A stretch of DNA of 50,473 nt from an uncultured Mordavella sp. (GCA_902406105.1 CABPCP010000014.1:1-50473), one strand, 5' to 3'; shown: positions 30,904-39,060, numbered from the stretch's first letter. The notes: generated from the letters alone by a model not told the origin. Program-made: numbers and translations.

Positions 30904-32424
30904 CTATTTTTCCTCCTTTCCCATCTGATTGAATGCCGCTGCCATGATGCGCTCTTTATCAAACTCATTTCTGGTCAATTCGCCTCGAATCTCACCATTC
31001 CCCATGACTATAATGCGGTCGCAGATTCCCATTAATTCTTCCAGTTCCGATGAGATCACCCAGATTGCTTTCCCTTGAGCTGCCAGATCATTTATAATAG
31101 AGTAAACTTCGTATTTTGCCCCTACGTCAATTCCCCTGGTAGGTTCATCTACAATCAGAAGATCCGGGTCTGACAACAGCCATTTCCCAATAACTACTTT
31201 CTGCTGGTTTCCACCGCTCATGCTCTTTGCCGGATTTTTCTCTATAGGCGGACATTTAATCTTTAAGGTATCCACCATCCCCTGTGTCTCCGCTTTGACA
31301 GAAGAGTTATTGACCATTTTCAGTTTGCTTTTTGCCTTCTCTGGAATTGATACCAGCGAAAGATTGTCCATGATCGTAAATTCCATAAACAACCCTTCTT
31401 CCCGCCGATTTTCCGTCACAAACGCAATTTTGTTCCGGATCGCTTTCTTTGGCGTGATCTTATGTATCTCTTTGCCTCGGACCTTGATCTCGCCTGTCTC
31501 GTATGGGTCCAATCCGTAGACGATCCTTGCCAGTTCGCTCCTTCCTGACCCCATTAGGCCAAACATTCCAACCACCTCGCCGGCGCAGACTTTCATGTTG
31601 ATCTTATGAACAATTCCCCTCTGGGAAATATCTTTCAGTTCTAATACCGATTGTTCTGTGGGACGATTGGTTTTCTCCGGATACAACTGATCGATCTCTC
31701 TTCCGATCATAGAGCTGATCATCCTCTGAATCGTAAACTCTTCCTTTTTTCCACTGTCTGTAATCTCGCCATCCCGAAGCACGATAATCTGGTCTGATAA
31801 TTTCTGTACATCTGCCAGGATATGAGAAATATAAATAATAGATCTTCCCTCTGCTTTTAATCTTTCTATGATCCCAAAGAGCTTCTCTGTCTCTCTGGCG
31901 GTCAGCGAAGTCGTTGGTTCATCAAAAATCAAAATCTGTGGATCCGCAGACAATGCTTTCGCAATTTCTACCAACTGTCGCTCTCCCGGAGAAAGCTTCT
32001 CTACGATAGTCTCCGGAGAAACATTTAAGTCCACCGCTTGCAGCACTTCTTTAACTTTCGCCGTCATCGCGCTTTTTTTAATGATCGGCGTTCCCGGTAT
32101 CTTCGGAAAAGAATTAATATATACATTATCCAAAATACTTAGGTTGGTAAATAGATTCAGCTCCTGATGTATAAAGGCAATCCCTGCCTTTGTGGCATCC
32201 GAAGGTTTCTGGGGCTGGTAGGCGTTTCCTTCCAGATACAGTTTCCCGGCATCTGGCTTCAACACGCCGCAGACAATATTCATAAGGGTAGATTTTCCGG
32301 CCCCGTTTTCTCCGATCAAACTTAGCAGTTCTCCTTTTTGCAATTCAAAGTTAACGTCTTTAAGCGCTGAAATTCCAAAGAAACTTTTTGCTATATGTTC
32401 TACCTTTAATATACTTTCGCCCAT
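30904..32424 (-). CDS. sugar ABC transporter ATPase with two nucleotide-binding domains (RbsA-type)
   Basis: The 506-residue cytoplasmic ATPase contains two ABC domains. The first has Walker A GENGAGKST, signature LSPGERQLVEIAKAL and Walker B ILIFDEPTTSL. The second (from about 250) has the weaker Walker A GLMGSGRSEL, signature MSGGNQQKVVIGKWL and LLIVDEPTRGID. This tandem layout and the degenerate second Walker A are typical of ribose, galactose and xylose importers. Start 32424 fits AGGTG upstream; the longer frame to 32448 overlaps permease 2. It sits between the two permease genes, so the transporter is probably a permease heterodimer with one ATPase. Confidence 0.93.
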   Translation of the reverse strand: MGESILKVEHIAKSFFGISALKDVNFELQKGELLSLIGENGAGKSTLMNIVCGVLKPDAGKLYLEGNAYQPQKPSDATKAGIAFIHQELNLFTNLSILDNVYINSFPKIPGTPIIKKSAMTAKVKEVLQAVDLNVSPETIVEKLSPGERQLVEIAKALSADPQILIFDEPTTSLTARETEKLFGIIERLKAEGRSIIYISHILADVQKLSDQIIVLRDGEITDSGKKEEFTIQRMISSMIGREIDQLYPEKTNRPTEQSVLELKDISQRGIVHKINMKVCAGEVVGMFGLMGSGRSELARIVYGLDPYETGEIKVRGKEIHKITPKKAIRNKIAFVTENRREEGLFMEFTIMDNLSLVSIPEKAKSKLKMVNNSSVKAETQGMVDTLKIKCPPIEKNPAKSMSGGNQQKVVIGKWLLSDPDLLIVDEPTRGIDVGAKYEVYSIINDLAAQGKAIWVISSELEELMGICDRIIVMGNGEIRGELTRNEFDKERIMAAAFNQMGKEEK

Positions 32425-32425
32425 A

Positions 32426-33526
32426 TCAAACACCTGCCTCATTTTCACTTGAAATCTTCACCGCTAATTTTGTCCTGACAACATCCAGGAATGCCGCCAC
32501 TAAAATAACACAACCTTTGACAATATTGATCGTATAGTAGGAAAGATTGAACAAATTCAGCACATTAAACAAAATCGTATAGAATAATACGCCAAACACT
32601 GTCCAAGTCACTTTTCCTTTTCCTCCCAGGAGGCTGGTACCTCCTAGGACAGCCGCCCCAACAATATCCATAGTCAGGTCTTCCCCTAACGTAGGTCTTC
32701 CCATATTCAGACGGGCTGAATAGATCACAGATCCCGCCGCCGCACAGAAGCCGCTGAAAGCATAACAGAAAACGGTCACTTTTTTTGTAGGAACACCAGA
32801 CACAACGCTCGCCGTAATATTTGCTCCGGTGGCATAGATCCACTTCCCTAGTACCAGTTTTGCCAGAATAAACCATCCGATTACCGTCACGGTTACCGTC
32901 AGAATCGCCGCATAAGGAATAATCCCTCCAAGAGATCCTTTCCCTATTTCTTTAAATCCTTCTGGCAGCCCCATAACATTTCTGGACTGGGTGAGGAAAA
33001 TCGCAAAATTTAAGAAAAACATCTGTGTAACCAAAGTTACCATAAACGGCGGCATCTTAAATTCCGCCACAAAATATCCATTAAACAGACCAATCAGTGT
33101 CCCTACCAGAAGCATCACCAGAATACATACTGGAATCGCCATGGCCGACCCTGCCAGCGGCCCTCCATCTGCGCCGATCAGCCATCCCCACAGAGGAGTG
33201 GATGCGAAAGTCCCTTCGTTAAAAGAATCACTGATCAAAACTGTTCCCATTACACTGGTCACACCAATGATCGATACCTGCGAAAGATCAATGCCTCCCA
33301 ACAGGAGTACAAAAGTCTGCCCTACTGCCACTACCAATAGCGGCCACAGGTTAGACATAACATTCAGCAAGTTACTTCGTGTGATGATCTTGGGAACGAA
33401 CGGGATGACACAGACAAAACATAAAATCGTCAGGTATAAAATGAAGTATTCCGATAAAAATAGTTTCTGGATGATTTGTCCGGGGCTTTTTTTCTTGGTC
33501 TGCGCTTTTTTGGTAGAAACACCCAT
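32426..33526 (-). CDS. ribose-type sugar ABC transporter permease 2
   Basis: The 366-residue RbsC-family permease has a basic cytoplasmic N-terminus (STKKAQTKKKSPGQ), then membrane segments, LLGGIDLSQVSIIGVTSVMGT, a coupling loop around YATGANITASVVSGVPTKKVTV and GAAVLGGTSLLGGKGKVTWTVFGV. It differs from permease 1 in having a larger extracytoplasmic insert (VLISDSFNEGTFASTPLWGWLIG). Heteromeric permeases of this kind occur in several clostridial sugar importers. It is separated from the binding-protein gene by a stable intercistronic hairpin (33546-33575), which may reduce its expression relative to the binding protein. Confidence 0.9.
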   Translation of the reverse strand: MGVSTKKAQTKKKSPGQIIQKLFLSEYFILYLTILCFVCVIPFVPKIITRSNLLNVMSNLWPLLVVAVGQTFVLLLGGIDLSQVSIIGVTSVMGTVLISDSFNEGTFASTPLWGWLIGADGGPLAGSAMAIPVCILVMLLVGTLIGLFNGYFVAEFKMPPFMVTLVTQMFFLNFAIFLTQSRNVMGLPEGFKEIGKGSLGGIIPYAAILTVTVTVIGWFILAKLVLGKWIYATGANITASVVSGVPTKKVTVFCYAFSGFCAAAGSVIYSARLNMGRPTLGEDLTMDIVGAAVLGGTSLLGGKGKVTWTVFGVLFYTILFNVLNLFNLSYYTINIVKGCVILVAAFLDVVRTKLAVKISSENEAGV

Positions 33527-33545
33527 ATCATAACCTCCTCGTACA

Positions 33546-33575
33546 GGGACGGGGTGTTATTAAATACCCCGTCCC
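33546..33575 (-). promoter_or_regulatory. intercistronic hairpin between binding-protein and permease genes
   Basis: GGGACGGGGTGTT (33546-33558) pairs with AATACCCCGTCCC (33563-33575), 12 Watson-Crick pairs and one wobble, around a 4-base loop. No U run follows on the transcribed strand, so it is more likely an mRNA-stabilising or partial processing element that protects the 3' end of the binding-protein message. Confidence 0.65.
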
Positions 33576-33591
33576 CAGCTTACATTTGTCT

Positions 33592-34626
33592 CTATTCTTC
33601 TTCAGCGTTTAACGCATTGCCCCACATATCCATTCTCTTCTCTTCCAGATTTGCCTGGGTCAGAGCAAAGCCTGGGTCTGTGATCACTTCGTCCGGCTGG
33701 GTATCGCCTGATTCGATAGCTTCTTCCAACGCCTTGATCGCTTCATCTGTTTCAAAGAACAGATCCTGTGCTCCAGTGCCGTCCACATAGCCTTCATCAA
33801 TCAGTTTTCCTGCAGTTCCATCTCCATCAAGCCCACCAAGGATTATGTGGTTAGGGTCTCCTATCTTCTGCCATTTTCCAAGCGGCTCTACAACTGACTG
33901 AACCGTCGGGAATAAGAAGTCTGAACAAGCATAGATAAAATCAATATCCGGGTTGGCTTGTACCGCGCTCTGCAAATTTGCAAGACAGGTAGCCGCATCC
34001 CACTCGGTCGGGACTTCAATAACATCGTTAAATATCTCCGGAGCCTTCTCGATGGCCGCGTAGAATCCATCCTTACGCTCGATGGCATTCGGGTCGCCAA
34101 GGTCGCCTACCAGGATACAGGGTGTCAGTTTCTTTCCAGTCTCATCGTATTTCTTCTGAGCTTCAGAAACCATGTAGTCTACAGTTGCCTCTGCCGCTGC
34201 TCTGTTATCACATACGATAGTGATATTATTGCCTTCGTCAGATGTTGGCGGACGATTGAAGATAACAATCGGAACTTCTGCTTCATTGGCAGAAGCTGTA
34301 ACCGTTACGGCAGTATCTCCGTCAACCGGGATCATAATGATTCCGTCAATGTCCTGGGTCAATGCATCATTAACCTGCTCCAACTGTTTGTTAGCATCGC
34401 CCTGGCAATTCAGCTCGATCACTTTATAGCCTTTTTCAGCCAGAGACTCTGTAATGATCTCGTGAGATGCTACCCAGAACTCTGTTTCCAGATCTTCAAA
34501 ACTGAATGCGATGGTCAGCTCCTTAGATCCGCCTCCTTCGTCGGAAGCCACGTCTTCATCAGCGCAGCCGATCAGCATAGACATCATCATGGCCGCAACT
34601 AATAAAACGCTTACCAATTTCTTCAT
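33592..34626 (-). CDS. sugar-binding lipoprotein of the ABC importer (type I periplasmic-binding fold)
   Basis: The 344-residue protein has a lipoprotein signal (MKKLVSVLLVAAMMMSMLIGC, lipid-anchor Cys at residue 21) followed by an Asp/Glu-rich linker. The two-lobed RbsB-type fold then reads ELTIAFSFEDLETEFWVASHEII, DGIIMIPVDGDTAVTVTASANEAEVPIVIFNRPP and VGDLGDPNAIERKDGFYAAIE. The start has AAAGGAGG upstream. It is the first gene of the importer operon and is followed by both permeases and the ATPase. Sugar specificity is unknown; the link with the isomerase/kinase block suggests an unusual aldose or polyol. Confidence 0.92.
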   Translation of the reverse strand: MKKLVSVLLVAAMMMSMLIGCADEDVASDEGGGSKELTIAFSFEDLETEFWVASHEIITESLAEKGYKVIELNCQGDANKQLEQVNDALTQDIDGIIMIPVDGDTAVTVTASANEAEVPIVIFNRPPTSDEGNNITIVCDNRAAAEATVDYMVSEAQKKYDETGKKLTPCILVGDLGDPNAIERKDGFYAAIEKAPEIFNDVIEVPTEWDAATCLANLQSAVQANPDIDFIYACSDFLFPTVQSVVEPLGKWQKIGDPNHIILGGLDGDGTAGKLIDEGYVDGTGAQDLFFETDEAIKALEEAIESGDTQPDEVITDPGFALTQANLEEKRMDMWGNALNAEEE

Positions 34627-34668
34627 AACTTTTACCTCCTTTGGGTTTATTTTGTTGTGGTAAGTATA

Positions 34669-34704
34669 AAAAAAGAGACCTCTTTTTAAAAGACGTCTCT
34701 TTTT
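34669..34704. terminator. AT-rich hairpin in the leader of the ABC importer operon
   Basis: AAAAAGAGAC and GTCTCTTTTT arms enclose an almost fully complementary inner stretch (TCTTTT / AAAAGA), ending in T runs on both strands. It lies 43-78 bases upstream of the binding-protein ATG. It may end the minus-strand yeiH transcript or, if transcription starts before it, act as an attenuator of the importer operon. Confidence 0.6.
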
Positions 34705-34730
34705 AGATTCTGTATCGGAATTTTTTTATT

Positions 34731-34764
34731 GGGGCCGGGGGATTTTTAAAAATCCCCCGGCCCC
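34731..34764. repeat. 34-bp palindromic repeat, copy 2 (downstream of the YeiH-type gene)
   Basis: This is identical to copy 1 across the 34-bp core. Flanks are different and only partly complementary (TTTTATT on the left, AATTAAAA on the right). It lies 35 bases beyond the stop codon of the YeiH-type gene, and copy 3 lies on the other side of that gene. Confidence 0.85.
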
Positions 34765-34799
34765 AATTAAAAATGCCCTGTCCCTTTTTACTTTCTCTT

Positions 34800-35831
34800 C
34801 TACCAAATTCCCAGCACATGCTGCATTCCCAGACTTACCAATGTAATTCCAATCCAGCAGGCCATCCCCATAAGGATTGGCTTTCCGCCCGTCTTTATTA
34901 GTTTGATGATATTAGTATTAAGTCCTATTGCAGCCATAGCCATAACAATAAAGAACTTAGACAGTTCTTTCAGTGGCGAAAACACGTCTGCGGAAATCCC
35001 AGCGGCAACCGCAATTGTCGTAATTACAGAAGCTCCAATGAAAAACAAGATAAAAAATGGAAATACCTGTTTCAAGGACACATTTCCGCCCTCCTTCTTC
35101 TCCGCGTTTCTGGTACGGATAAACGCCAGTACCAACGTGATCGGGATGATCGCTAAAGTCCTGGTCAGCTTTACCGTTACGGCCTTATCCAGTGTGGCGC
35201 TTCCCAGATGATACATACTATCCCAGGTAGAAGCCGCGGCAGTAACAGAAGAAGTATCGTTGACTGCCGTCCCCGCGAAAATCCCAAAGGCCTCCCCGGA
35301 AGTCTGGGAAAATCCCAGAAAAGATCCTAATGTAGGAAATAAAACTGCCGCCAGCACATTAAAAAAGAAAATCACAGAAATAGCCTGTGCCACTTCCTCA
35401 TCATCCGCCTCGATCACCGGCGCTGTCGCCGCAATGGCAGAGCCCCCGCAAATGGATGATCCCACGCCTACCAATGTGGAAATCTTTCCAGGAATGTGCA
35501 TCACCTTGTGGAGCACATAAGCAATGATCAAAGATGTGCTGATCGTTGTTATAATAATCGGCAGAGACTGCTTTCCCGTCTGCAGGATCACTTGGAGATT
35601 CAGCCCAAACCCAAGCAGGACCACCGCGTACTGCAGCACCTTCTTTGAGGTATATTTAATCCCGCCCTCCAGCTGCGTTTTATCTTTTAAAAATAATGTA
35701 AGGATCATTCCTGCAATGATCGCGATCACCGGGCCGCCAATAATCGGAAACTGTTTTCCCAAGGGCCAGGATGGTACAGCAATACACAGACACACCAGAA
35801 TCCCTTTTCCATTTTTCTTTATAAAATCCAT
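34800..35831 (-). CDS. yeiH: YeiH/UPF0324-family membrane protein (putative sulfate/anion exporter)
   Basis: The 343-residue protein has about ten hydrophobic segments and the family hallmarks: [84 protein letters not shown] and [13 protein letters not shown]. Members of the family are often next to LysR regulators (YeiE/CysB type), as here. Transport of sulfate, sulfite or related anions has been proposed for relatives and is not demonstrated by this sequence. ATG 35831 is chosen because GGAGG is six bases upstream. Palindromic repeat copies lie beyond both ends of the gene. Confidence 0.88.
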   Translation of the reverse strand: MDFIKKNGKGILVCLCIAVPSWPLGKQFPIIGGPVIAIIAGMILTLFLKDKTQLEGGIKYTSKKVLQYAVVLLGFGLNLQVILQTGKQSLPIIITTISTSLIIAYVLHKVMHIPGKISTLVGVGSSICGGSAIAATAPVIEADDEEVAQAISVIFFFNVLAAVLFPTLGSFLGFSQTSGEAFGIFAGTAVNDTSSVTAAASTWDSMYHLGSATLDKAVTVKLTRTLAIIPITLVLAFIRTRNAEKKEGGNVSLKQVFPFFILFFIGASVITTIAVAAGISADVFSPLKELSKFFIVMAMAAIGLNTNIIKLIKTGGKPILMGMACWIGITLVSLGMQHVLGIW

Positions 35832-35932
35832 CTCATTCCTCCACAAAACCGTTCTTTTCCCTGTCGTAACTTACCGTATAGTATAATAACACGCAGAAAT
35901 CATCATGTGAAATTATTAATATTTATTTTTTG

Positions 35933-35950
35933 ATAAGAATATGTTATGAT
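35933..35950 (+). promoter_or_regulatory. LysR-type binding site overlapping the lysR extended -10 promoter
   Basis: ATAAGAATATGTTAT (35933-35947) is an inverted repeat of the T-N11-A type. It overlaps TGTTATGAT (35942-35950), an extended -10 element for the lysR gene. This placement would allow autorepression. The predicted start (about 35957) lies at the beginning of palindrome copy 3. An ATTATACT on the opposite strand (near 35878-35885) may serve yeiH. Confidence 0.5.
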
Positions 35951-35960
35951 TTATTTAGTT

Positions 35961-35994
35961 GGGGCCGGGGGATTTTAAAAAATCCCCCGGCCCC
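35961..35994. repeat. 34-bp palindromic repeat, copy 3 (in the lysR leader)
   Basis: This copy has the same GGGGCCGGGGGATTTT core with one base moved across the centre (four T / six A). Flanks TAGTT and AACTA extend the pairing. It ends 18 bases before the lysR ATG and just before its AAAGGAG site, so a lysR message starting near 35957 would begin with this hairpin. Confidence 0.85.
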
Positions 35995-36012
35995 AACTAG
36001 AAAGGAGTACCT

Positions 36013-36909
36013 ATGTTAGACCACCGAACCCTTACTTTTTTGACTGTTTGTAAGGAATTGAATTTTACCCGTGCCGCCGAGAAACTGCATATTTCTCAGC
36101 CTGCGGTTTCTCAGCATATTCAATATATTGAGAATTTTTACGGCGTAAAATTATTCCGCTTTATTGGGAAAAGCATAATTTTGACGGAGGCTGGGAAGCT
36201 TTTACAGCGCTCCCTCACTTCGCTGCACAATAACGAAATCTATCTGAAAGAGCAGCTTGCTTTTATCACGGACAAGAAAAAAGTCCTTCATTTTGGTGTT
36301 ACACTTACGGTTGGAGAATTCATGATCGCTCGGCCTTTAGCCAGATTTTTAAACGGGCACAAGGATGCCGACATCTCCATGACGGTAGCAAACACAAAGG
36401 AATTGCTAGAAAAACTAGACGATGGTGAGATCGATTTTGCCATTTTGGAAGGAGATTATTCCAAAGCAGCTTATGAACATATTCCATTTCTGGTGGATCA
36501 TTTTATCCCCATTTGCAGTCCCTCCCATCCCCTGGTCCGTGGCTCAGCCTCCAGAGAACAAAATCTTGCCGCTCTCACTGGCGAGTGTCTCCTGATACGG
36601 GAAACAGGCTCTGGAACTCGCTCTATCTTAGAACAAGCATTAAATTCCCACAATCTGTCACCCGAAGATTTTGCAAATGTTGTCACGATCGGAAATATGA
36701 ACGCCATCAAGGATATGGTGGCTGCTGGGGCTGGAATCAGCTTTCTATATGAGACTGCTGTAAAGACCGAACTGAAAAATGGAATTATTCGAAAAATACC
36801 ATTAAAAGGCTTTGAAATCCAGCATGAAATTTCTATTGTCTGGAAAAAGGACAATTTATTTCAAGAATTTTTCCTGGATAACTTTGCGGAGTTACAAATG
36901 GGGACGTAG
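36013..36909 (+). CDS. LysR-family transcriptional regulator divergent from yeiH
   Basis: The 298-residue regulator has the N-terminal winged helix-turn-helix (LTFLTVCKELNFTRAAEKLHISQPAVSQHIQYIE, then LFRFIGKSIILTEAGKLL) and a two-lobe effector domain (VLHFGVTLTVGEFMIARPLARFL, LEGDYSKAAYEHIPFLVDHFIPICSPSHPL, LLIRETGSGTRSILEQAL). It resembles YeiE/CysL-type proteins, and its gene is divergent from yeiH as in those pairs. It probably controls yeiH and itself through the T-N11-A site at 35933-35947. The start has AAAGGAG. Its stop codon lies inside the downstream terminator stem. Confidence 0.92.
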   Translation: MLDHRTLTFLTVCKELNFTRAAEKLHISQPAVSQHIQYIENFYGVKLFRFIGKSIILTEAGKLLQRSLTSLHNNEIYLKEQLAFITDKKKVLHFGVTLTVGEFMIARPLARFLNGHKDADISMTVANTKELLEKLDDGEIDFAILEGDYSKAAYEHIPFLVDHFIPICSPSHPLVRGSASREQNLAALTGECLLIRETGSGTRSILEQALNSHNLSPEDFANVVTIGNMNAIKDMVAAGAGISFLYETAVKTELKNGIIRKIPLKGFEIQHEISIVWKKDNLFQEFFLDNFAELQMGT

Positions 36910-36937
36910 TAAAATGCAAAAAGGCTACGTCCTTGTT
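36902..36937 (+). terminator. rho-independent terminator of lysR, overlapping its stop codon
   Basis: GGACGTAG (36902-36909) pairs with CTACGTCC (36925-36932), followed by TTGTTT. The 5' arm contains the last codons and the TAG stop of the LysR gene. Confidence 0.85.
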
Positions 36938-36963
36938 TACAATTGTTAACAATTAATTCTTAT

Positions 36964-37004
36964 TTTCATCACACTTTCATCACAGTTTCTGCCTATACTA
37001 TAAT
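36964..37004 (+). promoter_or_regulatory. promoter with 11-bp direct repeats upstream of a candidate small RNA
   Basis: TTTCATCACA occurs twice with an 11-base period (36964-36973, 36975-36984), followed by a third, partial TTTC. A consensus TATAAT lies at 36999-37004. The -35 position falls inside the second repeat and matches the consensus poorly, as is usual for activated promoters. Direct repeats with 11-base period are typical for OmpR/PhoB-type response regulators. TGTTCGT / ACGAACA (37005-37023) forms a palindrome over the expected start. Confidence 0.5.
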
Positions 37005-37010
37005 TGTTCG

Positions 37011-37087
37011 TAAGAAACGAACACTTATAATTCTTTTTCATAACTTTTTCCTCAGGACTGCACACCTCCCAATATGCAGTCCTTTTT
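37011..37087 (+). ncRNA. candidate small RNA of about 77 nt ending in a terminator with a C-rich loop
   Basis: The region between lysR and the HAD gene has a TATAAT-type promoter, an unstructured AU-rich 5' part, and a strong terminator: GGACTGCA (37055-37062) and TGCAGTCC (37075-37082) followed by five T. The 12-base loop reads CACCTCCCAATA, complementary to a Shine-Dalgarno sequence. C-rich loops of this kind mark many Firmicute regulatory RNAs that bind ribosome sites. No convincing small ORF with a ribosome site is visible. Identity as an RNA gene is inferred. Confidence 0.45.
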
Positions 37088-37131
37088 AATTGTCTGATCC
37101 CACAAATCCCATATCCCGCAAATGCCTTCGC

Positions 37132-37160
37132 ATAAAAAAAGAGCCGGCTACACCAGCTCT
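37132..37160 (-). terminator. rho-independent terminator of the HAD phosphatase gene
   Basis: On the minus strand AGAGC (37160-37156) pairs with GCTCT (37144-37140) and is followed by a run of T (A run 37134-37140 on the plus strand). The stop codon at 37148 lies in the loop region. Confidence 0.7.
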
Positions 37161-37852
37161 TTCAAATCGCTGTACAGCTGTTCCAGATTCGCCCCTTGAT
37201 AATCCGGTTTTTGCGGAGCATCTCCATGCTCCAGGCAGTCTGTCACAAGGTAGGTTTTGATCCCAAGGCTTCCCGCCGTCAGATCTTCTCTCGCATCATT
37301 CCCCACCATCAGGCAGTCCTGGGGCCGCAGGCCATGCCGTCTTAATATCTCCCGGAAGTATTCCGGATTCGGTTTGCTGTACCGGTAATCCTCATACGTA
37401 GTGATCTCTTCAAAATCTTCCGCGCAAAGCCCAGCCCACCGGATCCGGTTCAGAGTCGCGCAGCGGGGAAAGATCGGATTGGTCGCCAAATATACCTTTT
37501 TCCCTTTTTGCTTTAAAAACTTGATGATCCGATCTGCCGCAGGCACAGGCCGGGTGGACTGAATCGCCTGATTAAATTCATTTCCATAAAAATCTAAGAC
37601 TTCTTCCTCTACTTCTTCCCGACGAATGGAAAGCCGTTTTTCAAAGCAATCCCAGAAAACCGCTTCATTGGTGCGGCTTCCATCGTTGAAAGCCATAGCC
37701 TCCACCCCTTTCCATACCGCCGCGATCAACTCTTCCTGAGGCACGCCTCTGCCCTTGAAACGAGCCGCCAAAAGCGGCATATAAAATTCCACGAATCTCC
37801 TCTGGTCCATAGGGAGCAGCGTCCCATCCAGATCAAATAAAAAATGCTCCAT
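37148..37852 (-). CDS. HAD-superfamily hydrolase (phosphatase)
   Basis: The 234-residue cytoplasmic protein has all HAD motifs: motif I FLFDLDGTLLP with the nucleophile Asp, motif II VYLATNP, the conserved Lys in YRYSKPNPEYF, and motif IV CLMVGNDAREDLTAG. A helical cap (residues about 20-90) places it in subfamily I. It should remove phosphate from a small metabolite; the substrate cannot be predicted. It lies 102 bases downstream of the asparaginase gene on the same strand but is separated from it by a terminator, so it may have its own promoter. Confidence 0.88.
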   Translation of the reverse strand: MEHFLFDLDGTLLPMDQRRFVEFYMPLLAARFKGRGVPQEELIAAVWKGVEAMAFNDGSRTNEAVFWDCFEKRLSIRREEVEEEVLDFYGNEFNQAIQSTRPVPAADRIIKFLKQKGKKVYLATNPIFPRCATLNRIRWAGLCAEDFEEITTYEDYRYSKPNPEYFREILRRHGLRPQDCLMVGNDAREDLTAGSLGIKTYLVTDCLEHGDAPQKPDYQGANLEQLYSDLKELV

Positions 37853-37917
37853 TACAGGCCATCCTTCCTAAACTTACTTGGACTTGCCGCAGTCCTTTTT
37901 CTGCCAACCAATTATAG

Positions 37918-37947
37918 CAAAAAAAGACTGTCTTCTCAAGACAGCCT
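37918..37947 (-). terminator. rho-independent terminator of the asparaginase gene
   Basis: AGACTGTCTT (37925-37934) and AAGACAGCCT (37938-37947) form a ten-base stem with a three-base loop and a run of A on the plus strand (T on the transcript side, 37918-37925). It lies eight bases after the asparaginase stop codon. Confidence 0.85.
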
Positions 37948-37954
37948 TTCTTCT

Positions 37955-38944
37955 CTACCGATCATGGTTCACCGTCCGATAGAACAGCCGATGAATCTCA
38001 CTTGTGTCTTTCGTCTCTCCCAATATCCACATCAGCTTAGCCAGCACAGCTTCAGTGGTCATATTTCCCGCCTGCAGAATCCGTTCATCTTCACTGAACC
38101 GCTTTCCCACCTGGTAAACTCCCAGATCGCAGCCTTCTTCCATAACTTGGGTGGTGACCGCCAGGGTTTTCCCTCCCTCCACCCAGTCAAACAGCGCCGC
38201 CTCAAAGGCCCCGTCCTCTCCACACGGAATCCCCCCAATCCCAAAGGTTTCCAGGATCACCGCATCATAACTTTCTGTCAGCGCTCGGAAAATATCCGGA
38301 TGGATCCCCGGCGTCAGCTTCAGCAGGAACACCCGATCATCTATCTGCCTGGACACACGCAGTTTCCCGGAAAATGGCTTGGCAGGATAGGTTCGCTCTA
38401 CTTTGCTGCCGTAGATCGACGCAAGCGGCGGAAAATTAATACTGTCAAACGCGTGAAAGCTCCGGGTCCTCTGCTTCTTGCCCCGTGTCCCGGCGATTGC
38501 CTTCCCGTTAAATACAATAGAAACCTCATGGGAGTCTTCATCCAGCGCATAGATCACACTCTGGTAAATATTGATCTTCGCGTCTGTATAAGAATGATCC
38601 ATAGGCATCTGTGATCCGGTCAGCACGATCGGTTTCTCACTTCCCTGGATCAGATACGACAAGATCGCCGCCGTATACGCCAGCGTATCCGTGCCGTGAA
38701 GGATCACAAATCCATCATACTCCTGGTACTTCTCCAGAATCGTATCCCGGATCTTCTCCCACTGCCTTTTGCACATATTAGTACTGTCAATATTCATAAG
38801 CTGGAGTGTGTCCAGACGGCAGCCTTCCGGAAGATCCGGGACGCCGGCCAGCAGCTCTTCTCCGGTAGCCTCCGGCTCCAGCCCATTTCCTTTTTCCTTA
38901 GAAGCGATCGTCCCTCCTGTGGCGATCACAAGAATCTTCTTCAT
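37955..38944 (-). CDS. L-asparaginase, type I cytoplasmic
   Basis: The enzyme hydrolyses asparagine to aspartate and ammonia. The 329-residue protein has both active-site motifs: VIATGGTIASKEKG with the nucleophile Thr, and FVILHGTDTLAYTAAIL with the second Thr-Asp pair. TGSQMPMDHSYTDAKINIYQS adds the catalytic Lys. It has no signal peptide, so it is cytoplasmic. ATG 38944 (GGGGAGAG upstream) is chosen over a longer frame from 39016 because the family begins at MKKILVIATGG. It is followed by a strong terminator, so it is probably monocistronic. Confidence 0.93.
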   Translation of the reverse strand: MKKILVIATGGTIASKEKGNGLEPEATGEELLAGVPDLPEGCRLDTLQLMNIDSTNMCKRQWEKIRDTILEKYQEYDGFVILHGTDTLAYTAAILSYLIQGSEKPIVLTGSQMPMDHSYTDAKINIYQSVIYALDEDSHEVSIVFNGKAIAGTRGKKQRTRSFHAFDSINFPPLASIYGSKVERTYPAKPFSGKLRVSRQIDDRVFLLKLTPGIHPDIFRALTESYDAVILETFGIGGIPCGEDGAFEAALFDWVEGGKTLAVTTQVMEEGCDLGVYQVGKRFSEDERILQAGNMTTEAVLAKLMWILGETKDTSEIHRLFYRTVNHDR

Positions 38945-39060
38945 AGATCTCTCCCCTTTATCCCTGCAGTACAGCGGTCCTATCGCAATTACATCCAGTC
39001 CGCTGTCTTCTATCATAGGATACCGGAAGAAATCCTGTCAACCTCCCGGAAAGACTTTTC

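Noticed and set aside
34731..35994. Palindromes as terminal inverted repeats of an insertion sequence around yeiH
   Set aside because: Each copy is itself a full palindrome, no transposase lies between them and no target duplication was found.
37005..37023. TGTTCGT/ACGAACA as an SOS (LexA) box
   Set aside because: The Gram-positive LexA box has CGAAC first and GTTCG second; here the order is reversed and the spacing differs.
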